Below, in pieces: positions 32,442-43,041 of a stretch of DNA of 64,000 nucleotides. The notes beneath the pieces are model-generated. The model was not told the origin of the DNA, did not search any database, and worked only from the letters and a program-made list of their open reading frames with translations. The stretch is from Trifolium pratense (lineage: Eukaryota > Streptophyta > Magnoliopsida > Fabales > Fabaceae): the NCBI RefSeq assembly GCF_020283565.1, contig NC_060059.1, positions 1,123,501-1,187,500 of the forward strand, given 5' to 3'. Numbering within the stretch: the stretch's first letter is position 1; each line of letters begins with the position of its first letter. The position numbers were made by a program, and so were the translations under genes.

Positions 32442-32889
32442 CTAAGCTTGAGAAATGGCTTGCTCAAGATATTTGAAAGTTTTATGATAGTTGAAGACAC
32501 CCATAAGCCAGAAATCAAAATTGTCCACTGTGACTATATTTATGTACTTCTGTGTTGGCTTCTCAATGTTTCGACTCTCATTCACACACTTGATCTTCTT
32601 CAGTGGAATGGAAACCTGTACACGAGACATATATATATACCATTAAAATTTTAACAAATCTTCGATTAGGAAAACTGAGAGATATGAATATATTAGTTTG
32701 TGACTTACCTTATAGCGGATTCTACACATTTGACCTTTCTGATTAAAAACTTTTATTGATCTCTCACTGCAGAAGGCAACTTTTTCAGTGGAGATGTAGA
32801 GGAGACCGGCTAGAGGACCAGATGTGGTGGACAAATAACAGTGAGAAACTCTCAACAGCGTCTCCTCCTCGCTCACACTAAAATATTGA
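32442..32889 (-). pseudogene. GEM-like GRAM-domain gene A, 5'-truncated
   Basis: Exon 4 (32615-32442, ending in TAG) and the 3' part of exon 3 (about 32889-32709) are present with the usual splice sites, and read without stops: VSEEETLLRVSHCYLSTTSG, KVAFCSERSIKVFNQKGQ and VDNFDFWLMGVF. The homology to genes B and C stops abruptly after the QYFSV codons. Exons 1 and 2 and the start of exon 3 are missing, and the frame upstream is unrelated. So the GRAM domain is incomplete and there is no start. It lies directly beside the EF-hand gene, in the same order as the duplicate exon 3 and gene B at 47.7-49.7 kb. Confidence 0.88.
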
Positions 32890-33976
32890 TTAATGGCAAA
32901 GTTCAACCCCCCTTCTTTCCATTATGTGAATTCATATTTAACACTGACTAATTTTATTTCTATTTTTTTTTTTAAATATATTCAAACAAAGTATTGCAAA
33001 TAATGTGGAACCTAGCTCTAATTAAAACTTAGTTGTAGTATTTGACTTTTACTTGGTATCATGCCTTTGAAATTGTAAAGGAATATTCATGATGTTCTTG
33101 CACTGATGTGTATTCTTCTTGCTACATTGCCTACATGATTGCAAATTGAAATAAGAATGGTGTTGGTTTCATATTAAGTATGGTTTCGAAATATTTGCTT
33201 GAAATAAGAATGGTGTTGGCTTGTGACTATTCTTTCAACGTCACATTCTCAAATATTTGCTTGAAAATAGTAAAGCTAGATTTTAGATGTGCAACAGTAG
33301 AAGATTTTTATCCTTAAAGTTGGTGAGTTTTTTTTTATCTTAGCCCTGTAAGTTTATGAATGTGTTGTAATTCAGGTTTTATGATTTCAGTTTCTTAATG
33401 TTATATTTGTAATAATTGTTGTGAGATCTATTTCAAAATGGGATTGTAAATACTATTAATTAATTTGAAATGCTTGATTTATCAACATCTGAGATGTAAT
33501 CAACCTCTCATGTTCATACTTTAGATGTTTAGTTTGGTATATGTTTGGTTCTGATCTGACCCTTTTCCCCTCTATGGTGAATGCCCCTCTTTGAACGTTT
33601 TATCAAAAGTTTTATCCAAATTGTTTGCTTTAGATTGTTTCTGATATATATAATCAATAATCAGTATGGAGTGTGTTATTTATGATGTTAGTCGACAAAT
33701 TGGTTTGGTTTTTCTAATCAGTTGAACTCTGAAATAAAAAAGTGTGTAGTTTGATGGTGTCTATTGTCTTTCTACTAAGTATCCCAAAAATTCTACTATA
33801 GTTTACTGACATTAAATTACTAATGTATGAAGTTATCGAAGCATGTTAAGATTTTTATTCAAGTTATTAAAAAATGTGTCAATAATGATATTCAAGTTGT
33901 TATTTTTCACATATTTGATTATAACAATGTTTACTAATATTTTTTATCTCAAAAAAGATTCATGACTTATAATGAT
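32890..33976. other. AT-rich DNA, probably Helitron interior
   Basis: About 1.1 kb without a gene, between the breakpoint of gene A and a Helitron-type 3' end. A small internal repeat TGGTGTTGG(T/C)TTC-like with AAATATTTGCTTGAAAATAG occurs at about 33150-33270. I could not find the 5' TC end of the Helitron with confidence. Confidence 0.4.
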
Positions 33977-34005
33977 CCCGTGCATCGCACGGGTATACAG
34001 ACTAG
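33977..34005 (+). mobile_element. Helitron-type 3' end
   Basis: A perfect hairpin CCCGTGCATCGCACGGG (33977-33993) is followed, after 8 nt, by CTAG (34002-34005) and then a T. This is the terminal structure of plant Helitrons (hairpin, short spacer, CTRR, insertion 5' of T). Confidence 0.7.
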
Positions 34006-34083
34006 TTTTTAATTTACATTTCAAAATATGCTTTTTGCTATAAACTTTTTCTCTTTATTTTGTTCTCATTTTTTTTTGTTTAG

Positions 34084-34695
34084 GTTATTGTTGATGTAGG
34101 CTGTGGCACAGGCATCTTGTCTATTTACTGTGCCCTAGCCGGAGCTAGGAAGGTATGGATATTTTATAAGAAAGTGGGATTCTTTGGCTATTTCCTTTTG
34201 CTAAATTATTCTTGTAATTTGCAGGTTTACGCCATTGAGGCCTCCGAGATGGCTCTACTTGCTGAACGCATAGTAGAAGACAACAGGTTGTCCGAAGTTA
34301 TAACTGTACTACAGGGTAAAGTTGAGGTAAATTATTTTTCATGTATTTTGGTGAATAAAGGCAAAAAAAGAGAGAATCTTGAAAATAATGTGCTATCATT
34401 TTAAGGTCTTTTTTATTTTAAAAAGTATAAGTATTGCTTGGGATTAATAGAAGAATTATTTATGTAGGATGTAACAATTGAAGAAAAGGCTGATGTTATA
34501 ATATCTGAGTGGATGGGAGATATGTTGTTTCGAGAGGTATTTCGTAGTAATGATGAAGTAAAATTGTACGAAAATTTTGAAATTAAATATGTTGTTAAGA
34601 TTTTGTTTTTGTTACAGAATATGCTGTCAACAATTATATCTGCTCGGGACCGTTGGTTAACGGTTGGAGGATTAATTCTTCCAACCGTTGCAAAG
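34084..34695 (+). pseudogene. Protein arginine methyltransferase (PRMT6-type) internal exons
   Basis: Four in-frame exons with GT..AG introns: 34084-34152, 34225-34326, 34468-34536 and 34618-34695. They read VIVDVGCGTGILSIYCA (motif I, SAM binding), VYAIEASEMALLAE (post I), ADVIISEWMGDMLFRE (double-E loop, both Glu kept) and STIISARDRWLTVGGLILP. The order and spacing match PRMT1/6-family arginine methyltransferases. The exon upstream of motif I is not in this orientation, and after the last exon there is no THW loop or barrel domain. A first exon lies 0.2 kb away on the opposite strand. It is therefore a rearranged fragment, although the four exons themselves are undamaged. Compare 58421-58648. 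Confidence 0.85.
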
Positions 34696-34920
34696 GTAAA
34701 AAGGTAAGGAAAAGTAATTAAACAAAAGTAATTAAACACAGCAGAATAATAAATTGAAAAAATCACAAACAATTAACACAAAAGTAATTAAACAAAGATA
34801 AGAGCAAACATGAACAACAAAAATTAACTTAAATCCATTCAATTCAAATTTAACCTGATTACATACTAAAGTGGATCAAAGCTTTCTTACAAACCCTAAT
34901 CGAAATCTAATCAATAATAC

Positions 34921-35334
34921 CTATATCATGAGTCGGTGAACCCACACATCACAGTAGTGATTGAAGTACATTTCGTCAGCATCCTTCCGTAAGAGATCGA
35001 GATCGCGATTAGCGCTGTTGATTTGAACTCCGCCGATCTCGCCATCATTTTCACCACCGCCGAGATCGAGATCGCGATTAGCGCTGTTGATTTGAACTCC
35101 GCCGATCTCGCCATCATTTTCACCACCGCCGAGATCGCGATTAGCGCTGTTGATTTGAACTCCGCCGATCTCGCCATCATTTTCACCGAGATCGCGATTA
35201 GCGCTGTTGATTTGAACTCCGCCGATCTCGCCATGATTTCCACCGCCGAGATCGCGAATAGCGCTGTTGATTTGAACTCCGCCGATCTCGCCATGATTTC
35301 CACCGCCGTCGCCTTGTCCCCCGTGATTTTCCAT
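34921..35334 (-). pseudogene. PRMT-like first exon with coding minisatellite, inverted relative to the other exons
   Basis: A minus-strand frame of 137 codons opens with MENHGGQGDGGGNHGEIGG. It continues with five repeats of the type NDGEIGGVQINSANRDL and ends DADEMYFNHYCDVWVHRLMI. That end resembles the start of the PRMT core (YF--Y---WVH--M), which normally precedes motif I. So this looks like exon 1 of the same PRMT gene whose next exons lie at 34084-34695 on the other strand. The codon after LMI is a stop, overlapping a possible donor (TAG|GTATTA). The upstream 35335-35420 could be its 5' leader. Whether a normal gene with this repeat exists elsewhere in the genome cannot be seen here. 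Confidence 0.6.
34993..35307 (-). repeat. Five-unit in-frame minisatellite
   Basis: Units at 34993-35061 (69 bp), 35062-35130 (69), 35131-35187 (57), 35188-35247 (60) and 35248-35307 (60). All lengths are multiples of three. The core is GCGATTAGCGCTGTTGATTT then GAACTCCGCCGATCTCGCCA. It is much more GC-rich than its surroundings. Because the unit length is a multiple of three, several frames stay open through the array on both strands. Confidence 0.95.
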
Positions 35335-35428
35335 TTTCCTTGAGCAAGAAGAATGTGAGAGTTAGTTATGTCGCGTGTGTCTTTGTGTGTGAGCGTGTGA
35401 ATGAGTGGATGTTTTCTTCTGTTTTAAA

Positions 35429-36617
35429 CAATGTTTTAAGAACCGAACCGGAGGTCGAGCCGGTGTGGTCACTGGTTCATGGTTCAACTGGTTAGACCGG
35501 TTCAACCACTATTGAACCGTTTATATGAACGTTCATATAATTTTCGTATCTGGTAGCTAATAAACAAATTATCAGTAACAGAATAACAAATACTTAGACA
35601 TAAATTGACAAATTGACAAATTAACAAAATTTAGTTTTAAAGTGCATGATGTTCATAACAAAATTTAGAAAATAAACTTTAAATTGGTAAACAAAGCAAC
35701 AAATTACTAAAATTGGTTCATAATAATTATTCTACTTCACAAGTGATAAACAAACTAACAAAATAGAAACTTTAAAAACCTAAAACAAACAAAACACAAA
35801 TTAGAAACTACTGTAATATAAGAAAAAAAAAAACCTTTTCAAATATAAGGAAAAAAAAACTACTGTATTTAACGTTTTTTTTTCACTGTAATATAAGAAA
35901 AAAAAACCCTTTTCAAATTTGAAACAAGATTCTGAAAAATATTATTCTTGTTGCAATCAATCAATGTGTTGAAACAAGATTTCCTAAAGCAAATAATATA
36001 AAGATGAAACCCATAAAAATTGAACAAAACCTTAGTTCTTCATTCCACAAATTAAGAAACAAATTAAGAAACCTAAACATAACAATAGGATAAATTTGTT
36101 TCATTCCACCATCTAATATAAAAAAAGATTAACGAAGAAGAAGAAGATAAAAATTGAACAAAACTTTAGTTCTTCATTCCACAAATTAAGAAACCTAAAC
36201 ATAACAATAGGATAAATTTGTTTCATTCCACCATCTAATATAAGAAAAAATTAACGAAGAAGAAGAAGAAAAAAAGTGCAGGTGTTCAATCCTTACCGGT
36301 GGTTTTGCGATGAAACTAAGGGATTTGGTTCCTTCCACCGTTTTCACGCTCTTTGAAAAGGAAAAAATTAGGGTTACAGGAAAAAAAAAAGTTAAATACA
36401 CTGTTTTTTTTTTTTTTTATTTTCAAAAGATTCGGAACTGGCCGGTTTTTTCAAACCGCCCCGGTTCACCGGTTCGAACGGTTCCGGGCGGTTCATACCG
36501 GTTTCAAGCGGTTTTTTTCCGGTTCTGCAGACTATCGGTTCTCAGCACTAACCCGGACCGCTGCTGTGTCCGGTTCCCGGTTGAACCGGACGGTCCAGTC
36601 CGGTTCTTAAAACATTG
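35429..36617. mobile_element. hAT-type non-autonomous element with perfect 8-bp target duplication
   Basis: Ends CAATGTTTTAAGAACCGAAC and CCGGTTCTTAAAACATTG are inverted repeats, flanked by GTTTTAAA on both sides (35421-35428 and 36618-36625). Both subterminal regions are rich in GAACCGG/CCGGTTC motifs. The 1189-bp interior holds a duplicated 100-bp segment (about 36041-36120 and 36163-36250, GAAACCTAAACATAACAATA). No transposase frame is seen; the open frames 36310-36624 are read through the CCGGTTC repeats. Confidence 0.88.
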
Positions 36618-36625
36618 GTTTTAAA

Positions 36626-38024
36626 GTGAAAGTGAATGAATGTCAGTCTAGTACTTTATTTATATTTTTTTTTGTCAGGATTTTCAAGTTACTAGTACTT
36701 TATTAGGCAGAGGTTTACTGTATTACTGAATTTTAACTAAATTAAATTAAAAAATAAATAAATAAATTTTAGAGCACTCTTGACAAAAGTATTTTGTGAA
36801 TCTCATTAAAGTAACTAAATTAAAAAGTCCTATGTTTCATAATGAGTGAGTCAATTGACTGCGTCACTAGTGACGTTGCCAGGAACCCGGATTAGGGGGT
36901 TCAAACTTCTTTTTTTCACCATCAGGATCTGGTCTATTGAACCGCCAAATTTAAGGTTCAAACTTTTAAAATTTAATTAATAATTATAATATTTATTTTA
37001 AAAAATTATAGTACTAAAAAAATATTACAATATATATATATATATATAGCAAATGCTAAATAGTGTCACCGATGTAACATTTAATGGTAGACCGCTCAAT
37101 AATGCTTTCATTTTATATATAATACATTTTCCATTAAAAAAATAACGCTTTAATGAATACTAATTTTACGTGTTTCATATATTATTAAGATCGATCAAGA
37201 TTAACGGTATTCAATAAAAACGTATAAAAAGAAAGCATCGGACAAAATTATTGGTAACATCAAAAGTTGGTAAACTAATGGATAAAAAATATGTCTTTCA
37301 GTTTCAACCAAGCATCGCCAATCTAGTTGGACCAAATTCACTTGAATAAAACTTTACAAATTCAATCAACTTTGCCTTGTCAAATGAGAGTGAGTTATAT
37401 GTATATTAAATTGAGACTTACATCGTTTAGTTGGGTCAGCGGTGCAATAAACAAAAATGAGGATATTTTAAAAAATAAAAATCTAGCAACTAGGAATAGG
37501 GGTGCTTAAATTCAAGCAAATCCAAATAAAAATCGCCGATCCAAAAAAAATCAAAAACCACAAAAAATCAAATATTTTTGTATGTGTTTGGATGTTCTTT
37601 TTTTAAAATTGTTGGGTCGGATCAATTTTTTATTTACTATTAAAAATGAGCTGAATTGCAAATAAATTTATTTTCTGATCGGGTGAGTTTTTACATCAAA
37701 GCCGATTCAAACCAAAACACAAACACCGCTATTTGACAAAAACATAACAATGTCTCGCATCAATAATATGTTTGAAAAATGAAAACAAGAACATGCTGCA
37801 ACGTGAGATGTATGTTAAAAAAATATTAGAGTGGATTTGAAGAGTGGCTAATTAAACCGGTTGGAGTTTTGGAGAGTAGCATGTGTTGAATCGATCATTT
37901 TTATAAGGAATACTTTAAAAAAATTACACATACCAAGGAAACACATTATAGATAATTATTTTCATTTATTACTTTTATAAATTTTCATGTATACCCTTAA
38001 CAAAAGAGTATCAGGAAATTAATA
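36626..38024. other. Intergenic, repeats only
   Basis: AT-rich DNA with a (TA)n run at about 37031-37048. A TAGGGGTGCTTAAATTCAAG start at 37498 resembles a hAT end; a possible partner (ACACCGCTA) lies near 37730, but the flanks do not match. No gene is seen. Confidence 0.45.
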
Positions 38025-38410
38025 TCTATAACTAATATATTAAAATCGATTGCCACCAGAGTTTATAATTTATCCTTATTACTTTTAAACATGTTGCAAA
38101 TTTTATATCCTTCATTGTAATTTCACTAAAGAGTTTAATTGATATGCACCGACGGTGTAAAATAGTTTTACACCATCGTCCAGTAAATAACCATTATTTT
38201 GCCATGTCATGTCAAGAAAGTGGTGTAAAGTGGGGTGATGTGGCAGAAAACATGGTTGGTATTGGTTGACAGTGTAAAATTATTTTACACCGTCGGTGCA
38301 TATCAATTAAATCTTTCACTAAAAAAATATATTGAAAAAAATATAGAAGATGATATGGTTAAAAATATGAACAAAACATAACAATTTATACATAAAAATA
38401 GGAAGAAAAA

Positions 38411-38448
<38 letters not shown>

Positions 38449-38745
38449 TAATAAAGTTAATTAGTATCGAACTTACTAAATTACTTTAAATATTTCTAAT
38501 AAAATTTCTAATTTTTTATTAAAAATATACACGGGACCATTATTTGTCACTAAAACATAAAAAATTGAATAAATAAATTTACAAGAAATAATTAACACAA
38601 TAATTCCACTTATATTTTAACAATATTATATAACAAATTTTTAAATATTTAATTTAAAATAAATTTTCTACATTAATATAGTGACAAACTCAAATATCGA
38701 ATAAAAATCAGTAGACCCGTGCGAATGCACGAGTCTTTAAACTAG
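38025..38745 (+). mobile_element. Non-autonomous Helitron
   Basis: It starts with TCTATAACTAATATATTAAA after an A (38025) and ends with the hairpin GACCCGTGC-GAAT-GCACGAGTC (38714-38735) followed by TTTAAA and CTAG (38742-38745), then T. The 5' TC, 3' hairpin plus CTAG and insertion between A and T are the Helitron rules. It is 721 bp long and contains a MULE-type MITE. There is no RepHel coding. Confidence 0.72.
38131..38313. mobile_element. Mutator-type MITE nested in the Helitron
   Basis: The terminal inverted repeat GTTTAATTGATATGCACCGA, then CGGTGTAAAA, is matched at the other end by TTTTACACCG then TCGGTGCATATCAATTAAA. The flanks TTTCACTAAA (38121-38130 and 38314-38323) are a perfect 10-bp target duplication, in the range made by Mutator-like transposases. 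The element is 183 bp long. Confidence 0.88.
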
Positions 38746-41052
38746 TTATTATTTAAAAAAGATACGACCGATACATGTCAGATATTTCTCTGATACGCGT
38801 ATCGATCAATTAATGTTCTTTGATGAAGGAAAAAATGAAAGAGAGAAGACTGATACAATCTTTGTTTCTTTTTAAATATAGTGAATATTAGAGTATGATG
38901 TTCTTTACGAATAGACAACTCTTTGTTTTTTGGGTGGTATCGATGATGTTTTTTTTGGGTGGTATTTTTTTGCTCACTTTGAGTAATTCGAATGTTAATT
39001 TATTATTATTATTATTATTATTATTATCGATTTTAGTCATATTTATATATATTATAGTACAAAAGTAAGTATATTTTTATCGTCTCCACAGTGACTAATG
39101 CGATATTGATACCGTCCAACAATTAATATAATTTTAAGTATAGAAAAAGAGTTTTGTTTATAAACATCCAAACTAACAACACAGATAAATTCAGAAAGAA
39201 ATCACAACGAAACAAGTTACTGGGATTAGATATAGTTAATTATTCTTCTAATGTAACCTCTTAATTGATTATGTACTTTCCAAATTTCAATTATGCTTTC
39301 ACATATCGCTCACATGCGTGTTCGTGTTATATTATTAACCTTGATGTCTCGAGCCATTAATCAATATCACGTCATTACGATACGATAGTATACGTGAATG
39401 TGAACCTAACACTATCCCTAGTAATTAACATTCACAAATGAATTTATTTCAATTCTCTTAAACAAAAAGTATATGTCTAGAACTTTATGAGTCAAATAAT
39501 CAATTTCGGAGTTTTACGTTGAAAAAGCATTAAGCACATAAATAAACCATCAACATAATTGAAATAGATATTATATATAACCGGCCAGATTAACCGTTTA
39601 CATGAGAATTACAATGAACTAAACCTAATCCCAATAACAGAATTAGTTACATATAAACATGGTAACCTTACAGTACATAACTAGGAGAGATGAAAAGGTG
39701 ATGAAGATGATTCCTCTGCTCTTCTTGGTAGCTCTCAATCTCCTCTGTCTTCACCCTCTCTCGTGAGGTTTTGTGTGTTGTGTGTAAGAATGGAATTGAT
39801 TGTGGAGTGTCAAACTCATCCCCTATCTATAATATTAAAGTGCAGCTCACTTTGAGATGGAAATCTTTCTTCACTGCGAGGTAATTTGTTGAGCACCGCC
39901 TCCCTTTAGTTTCTATCAACACTGTTTCTATTTTCCACTTGACTGTGCCACTTGAGCAAACCGGCTCTCACCTTCTACTTCTTGTTTTTCTTTTCCACCT
40001 GTTATATAAGATAAATATATATAAGAGCAATAATAAATATAAATTAATATATAGTTCTATTATAAATTAGGAGGTACGTCGACATAAGTGGAGTGAAAAG
40101 GCTAAAAATAGTTAAAAAATACTAATTTGTTAGTAAAGGACTAATATCTACAAATAATTGAGATTTTTACTTCAAATGACTTATAAAATACAGTAAGTCA
40201 ATAAATGCTTAAAATATATATGTAAATTTATTATTTTTTGGCACTTATTAATATATTGTGCATTTATATATTTAATTTTTCAATAACGTATTATATCTAA
40301 AGTTTTGAAACATTTTATGTATCGACGTATCCGATTTCCTAGCCTGAATCAAACATGCAACCTTCTTTTTCCATTTAAAAAAGAAAAAAGTTAATATATG
40401 TCCACCCCAAGAGCACAAGTTAAAGTACTTATTTAAAAAAAAAAAATTAGAAAATTAGTCTTAAGAAATGTGCAAAGTTAAAATCTTCTTCACAATACAT
40501 AACTTTTCATTTTTAAGTTTTTAACATTTTTACCCTTATGATACATATTAACAAACTCTTTAAAAAAAACTCAATTGTTATGGAGAAATATAAATATTTA
40601 AATTTAAAGAAAATGTTAACGAGTGTGCCTCTGGGGCAGTCTTTAAGTATCTTAAATAAATTTTTGTTAAATATTTATGAAAATATGTAAAGTTTACACA
40701 TTGAAAATTAAAATGTTTTACTTTTTAAATATACTATTTTTTTAAATGAAATGTCTAAAGAACGTCCATACACTCATTAGACCTAAATTTAAAAGTCAAT
40801 AAAATTGGTCAGAGAAAAATAAATAGAAACTCAATAGAAAAAAAATAACGGATTTAAAGAACATAAGCAGACAGTGTAATATCATCATTACACAGACAAC
40901 CAATGAAATTCAACCGTTTTGCCATGTCATTATTTTAATTAAAATATTAAAATTAATTACTATACAACTGTGAACTGCTTACCCACGTTTTATTCCATCA
41001 AATCCTAATCTTCCTTCCAAACCCTTTTACCTTCCAAGTTCCAACAAACTTT
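38746..41052. other. Intergenic, AT-rich; one possible Helitron start
   Basis: No gene is seen. A (TTA)n run lies at about 39001-39030. At 39826 an A|TCTATAATATTAAAGTG sequence resembles the 5' end of plant Helitrons, but no matching 3' end was found. The stretch 39690-39800 is less AT-rich but has no recognisable product. Confidence 0.4.
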
Positions 41053-41324
41053 GGCTCTGTTTGGCAAAAATAGCTTTTGGCTGATAAGCTAGCTGATAGC
41101 TTCTGGCTGATAGCTTCCAACTTCTAGCTGATAAGCTAATTGAAGTGTTTGGTAAAATTAGTTGTTCAAGTAACTGATAAATGTAAAAAGACATAAAAAG
41201 ACATTGTTAATTAAGATAGTAATTTAAATTTATTAATTAATATATCTCTTATATTTTATTATTAAATTAATTTGTGTATGCTGAAATTTAATTTAATTTT
41301 AATGTAATATATATATTTCACGTC

Positions 41325-41386
<62 letters not shown>

Positions 41387-42206
41387 ATTTATTTATTTAT
41401 AATAAAATTTATATCAAATTAAAATTTAAGATACTTAAAATTACACATGTAATATACATTTTCGGTTGTGTGTTGTTTGGTAGTACAATGAACTATGAGA
41501 GAACAAGCACACGAGGATGAGAAAACAATAAGATTGGAGAAGGAGATAACTGAATATTGACAAAGAAGGATTCTAATATTATAATTTAAGTTTCCAATCA
41601 GATTTTTTTTTTAGTTTCAAATTATTATATTATTTATTTACTTTAAAAAAAATTAACAACACTTAATGAAAATAAACATATAATAAAAATTAACAACACT
41701 TATGAATCCAAAATAATAATCAAAGATAATCTTAACAACACTTATATAATCCAAAATAATAATCAAAGCAATTTTATCGCCTATTATAGTAAGTTACGTT
41801 GTTTCAAAAAAAAATTATAGTAAGGATTGATAAAAAAAAAAAACTTTAGCCTTCATATTTGAAAATAAATAATAAGGCAATGTTAAAACATACTATATAC
41901 ATGCGATTTTAAAAGAAACAACGTTAAAACATGTATTTACTTATTTTATTTTAAATTCTAATGATAGTAAATTATAAAGGGTAAATGTGGATTTTAGTTA
42001 AAACAATAAGGATAAAAGAGGAAGAAAAAATGAAAAGTTAGAAGCTAAAAGCTCAGAAACTACTTGAAATAGCTTATGAAAAAGAAGCTAAAAGTCAGTA
42101 AAATAAGCTAAAAGCTCTTTCTGAAAAGACTGTTACCAAACAGGTCTTTTAGCTTATAAGCTATAAGACAGAAACTAAAAGCTAGCTTCTTTGTCTTGCC
42201 AAAGAG
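41053..42206. mobile_element. Large MITE-like element with terminal inverted repeats
   Basis: The left end (GCTCTGTTTGGCAAAAATAG, then CTTTTGGCTGATAAGCT) and the right end (AGCTTATAAGCTATAAGACA, then CTTGCCAAAGAGAC) are imperfect inverted repeats rich in AGCTTATAAGCT motifs. The flanks both carry CTTTG. The interior is AT-rich with an (AT)n run at about 41331-41384. No transposase is seen. Confidence 0.6.
41331..41384. repeat. AT dinucleotide microsatellite
   Basis: An uninterrupted (TA)n run of about 50 bp inside the MITE-like element. Confidence 0.95.
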
Positions 42207-42318
42207 ACCCTTTGTATCTTCCAACAAGATCTATATTATCACCTCTACTTCGACACTCCATTGTGATGTCAGGGATAACCGTCACCATAAACCTGCACCC
42301 TCTTTCATATACCTCCTC

Positions 42319-42470
42319 CAGGGGCGGCCCAGGCCCATGTGCGGGATGGGCCGTCGAACAAGGCCCCTTAAAAATGAGGGCCTCAAAATTTTTTTATAGG
42401 GTAGTAGTATTAGTAAGTTAGGGGGTGTAATAATTAAATATTTATGTTAAGGTGTATTAGTAAATGAGGC
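42319..42470. mobile_element. One end of a hAT-like element
   Basis: CAGGGGCGGCCCAGGCCCAT is a common hAT terminus, followed by GGGCC-rich then AT-rich DNA. The other end is not visible. The copia element begins about 70 bp further on and may have interrupted it. Confidence 0.45.
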
Positions 42471-42538
42471 CCAATCCAGCCCAATCCATTTTTCTTAAAA
42501 AAAATCATGGGGAATAGAAAAAGAAAGAAGCTACTATC

Positions 42539-42924
42539 TGTTGAAGTGTAATTCAAATGTGCTGCCTGATGTTGGAACATCTGCAGAGTTTCAAATGTGC
42601 TGCCTGATGTTGGAACATCTGCAGAGTGCAGAGATGTTCACAGTTCAAATACTTAGTCAGTTTAGAAGTTAGTTAGTTGGTTACAACTAACTGTTAGTTA
42701 GTCAGTTACAAAATTGTGAATGAGTTAGTTACTTGTTGGGTAGTTACTTATCTTATAAGCAATATTATGTAACCAATATAAATAAACTTGTAATTGTGTA
42801 ATTCAACAATGAATGTTAATGAGAATAATACACTTTTACATCTGCAATAATTCTTCTCTGTTTTCATTCTTTCTTTCATCATTCTAGTGTTGCTTATCAT
42901 TCCTGTGTGTGTGCTGCGCTAACA
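42539..42924 (+). repeat. 5' LTR of the truncated copia element
   Basis: It runs from TGTTGAAGTG to GCGCTAACA. A TATA-like ATATAAATAAAC lies at about 42778-42789. A tandem duplication of about 38 bp (CAAATGTGCTGCCTGATGTT, then GGAACATCTGCAGAG) is present at about 42554-42628. Confidence 0.8.
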
Positions 42925-42926
42925 AT

Positions 42927-42941
42927 TGGCATCGAGAGCCC
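42927..42941 (+). other. Primer-binding site of the copia element
   Basis: TTGGCATCGAGAGCC two bases after the LTR end. It is close to the initiator-tRNA-Met type site. Confidence 0.65.
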
Positions 42942-43041
42942 GGTTTAATCATAGGGAAACACGAGTGATTTGTGAAGGGAAATCAATCTTTGGGAAACAC
43001 TGAGTGAGGTGTGTGATTCGATTTCTTTCTTGATAAGCAAG

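Noticed and set aside
34993..35307. CRISPR-like array
   Set aside because: Units are head-to-tail without unique spacers, inside a coding exon of plant DNA.
35023..35343. Open frames on the plus strand and in the second minus frame through the minisatellite
   Set aside because: They arise because the unit is a multiple of three without stops. Only the frame ending in the PRMT-like YF..Y..WVH motif has outside support.
36310..36624. Two overlapping open frames of about 100 codons
   Set aside because: They run through CCGGTTC-type subterminal repeats of the hAT element and have repetitive, non-protein-like content.
37498..37740. hAT MITE with TAGGGGTG ends
   Set aside because: The right end is poorly matched and the flanking 8-mers differ.
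39826..40100. Second complete Helitron
   Set aside because: Only a 5'-like start (ATCTATAATATTAAAGTG) is visible. No hairpin plus CTAG end was found downstream.
41331..41384. Origin or scaffold-attachment role for the long AT run
   Set aside because: A plain microsatellite inside a MITE-like element. No further support.
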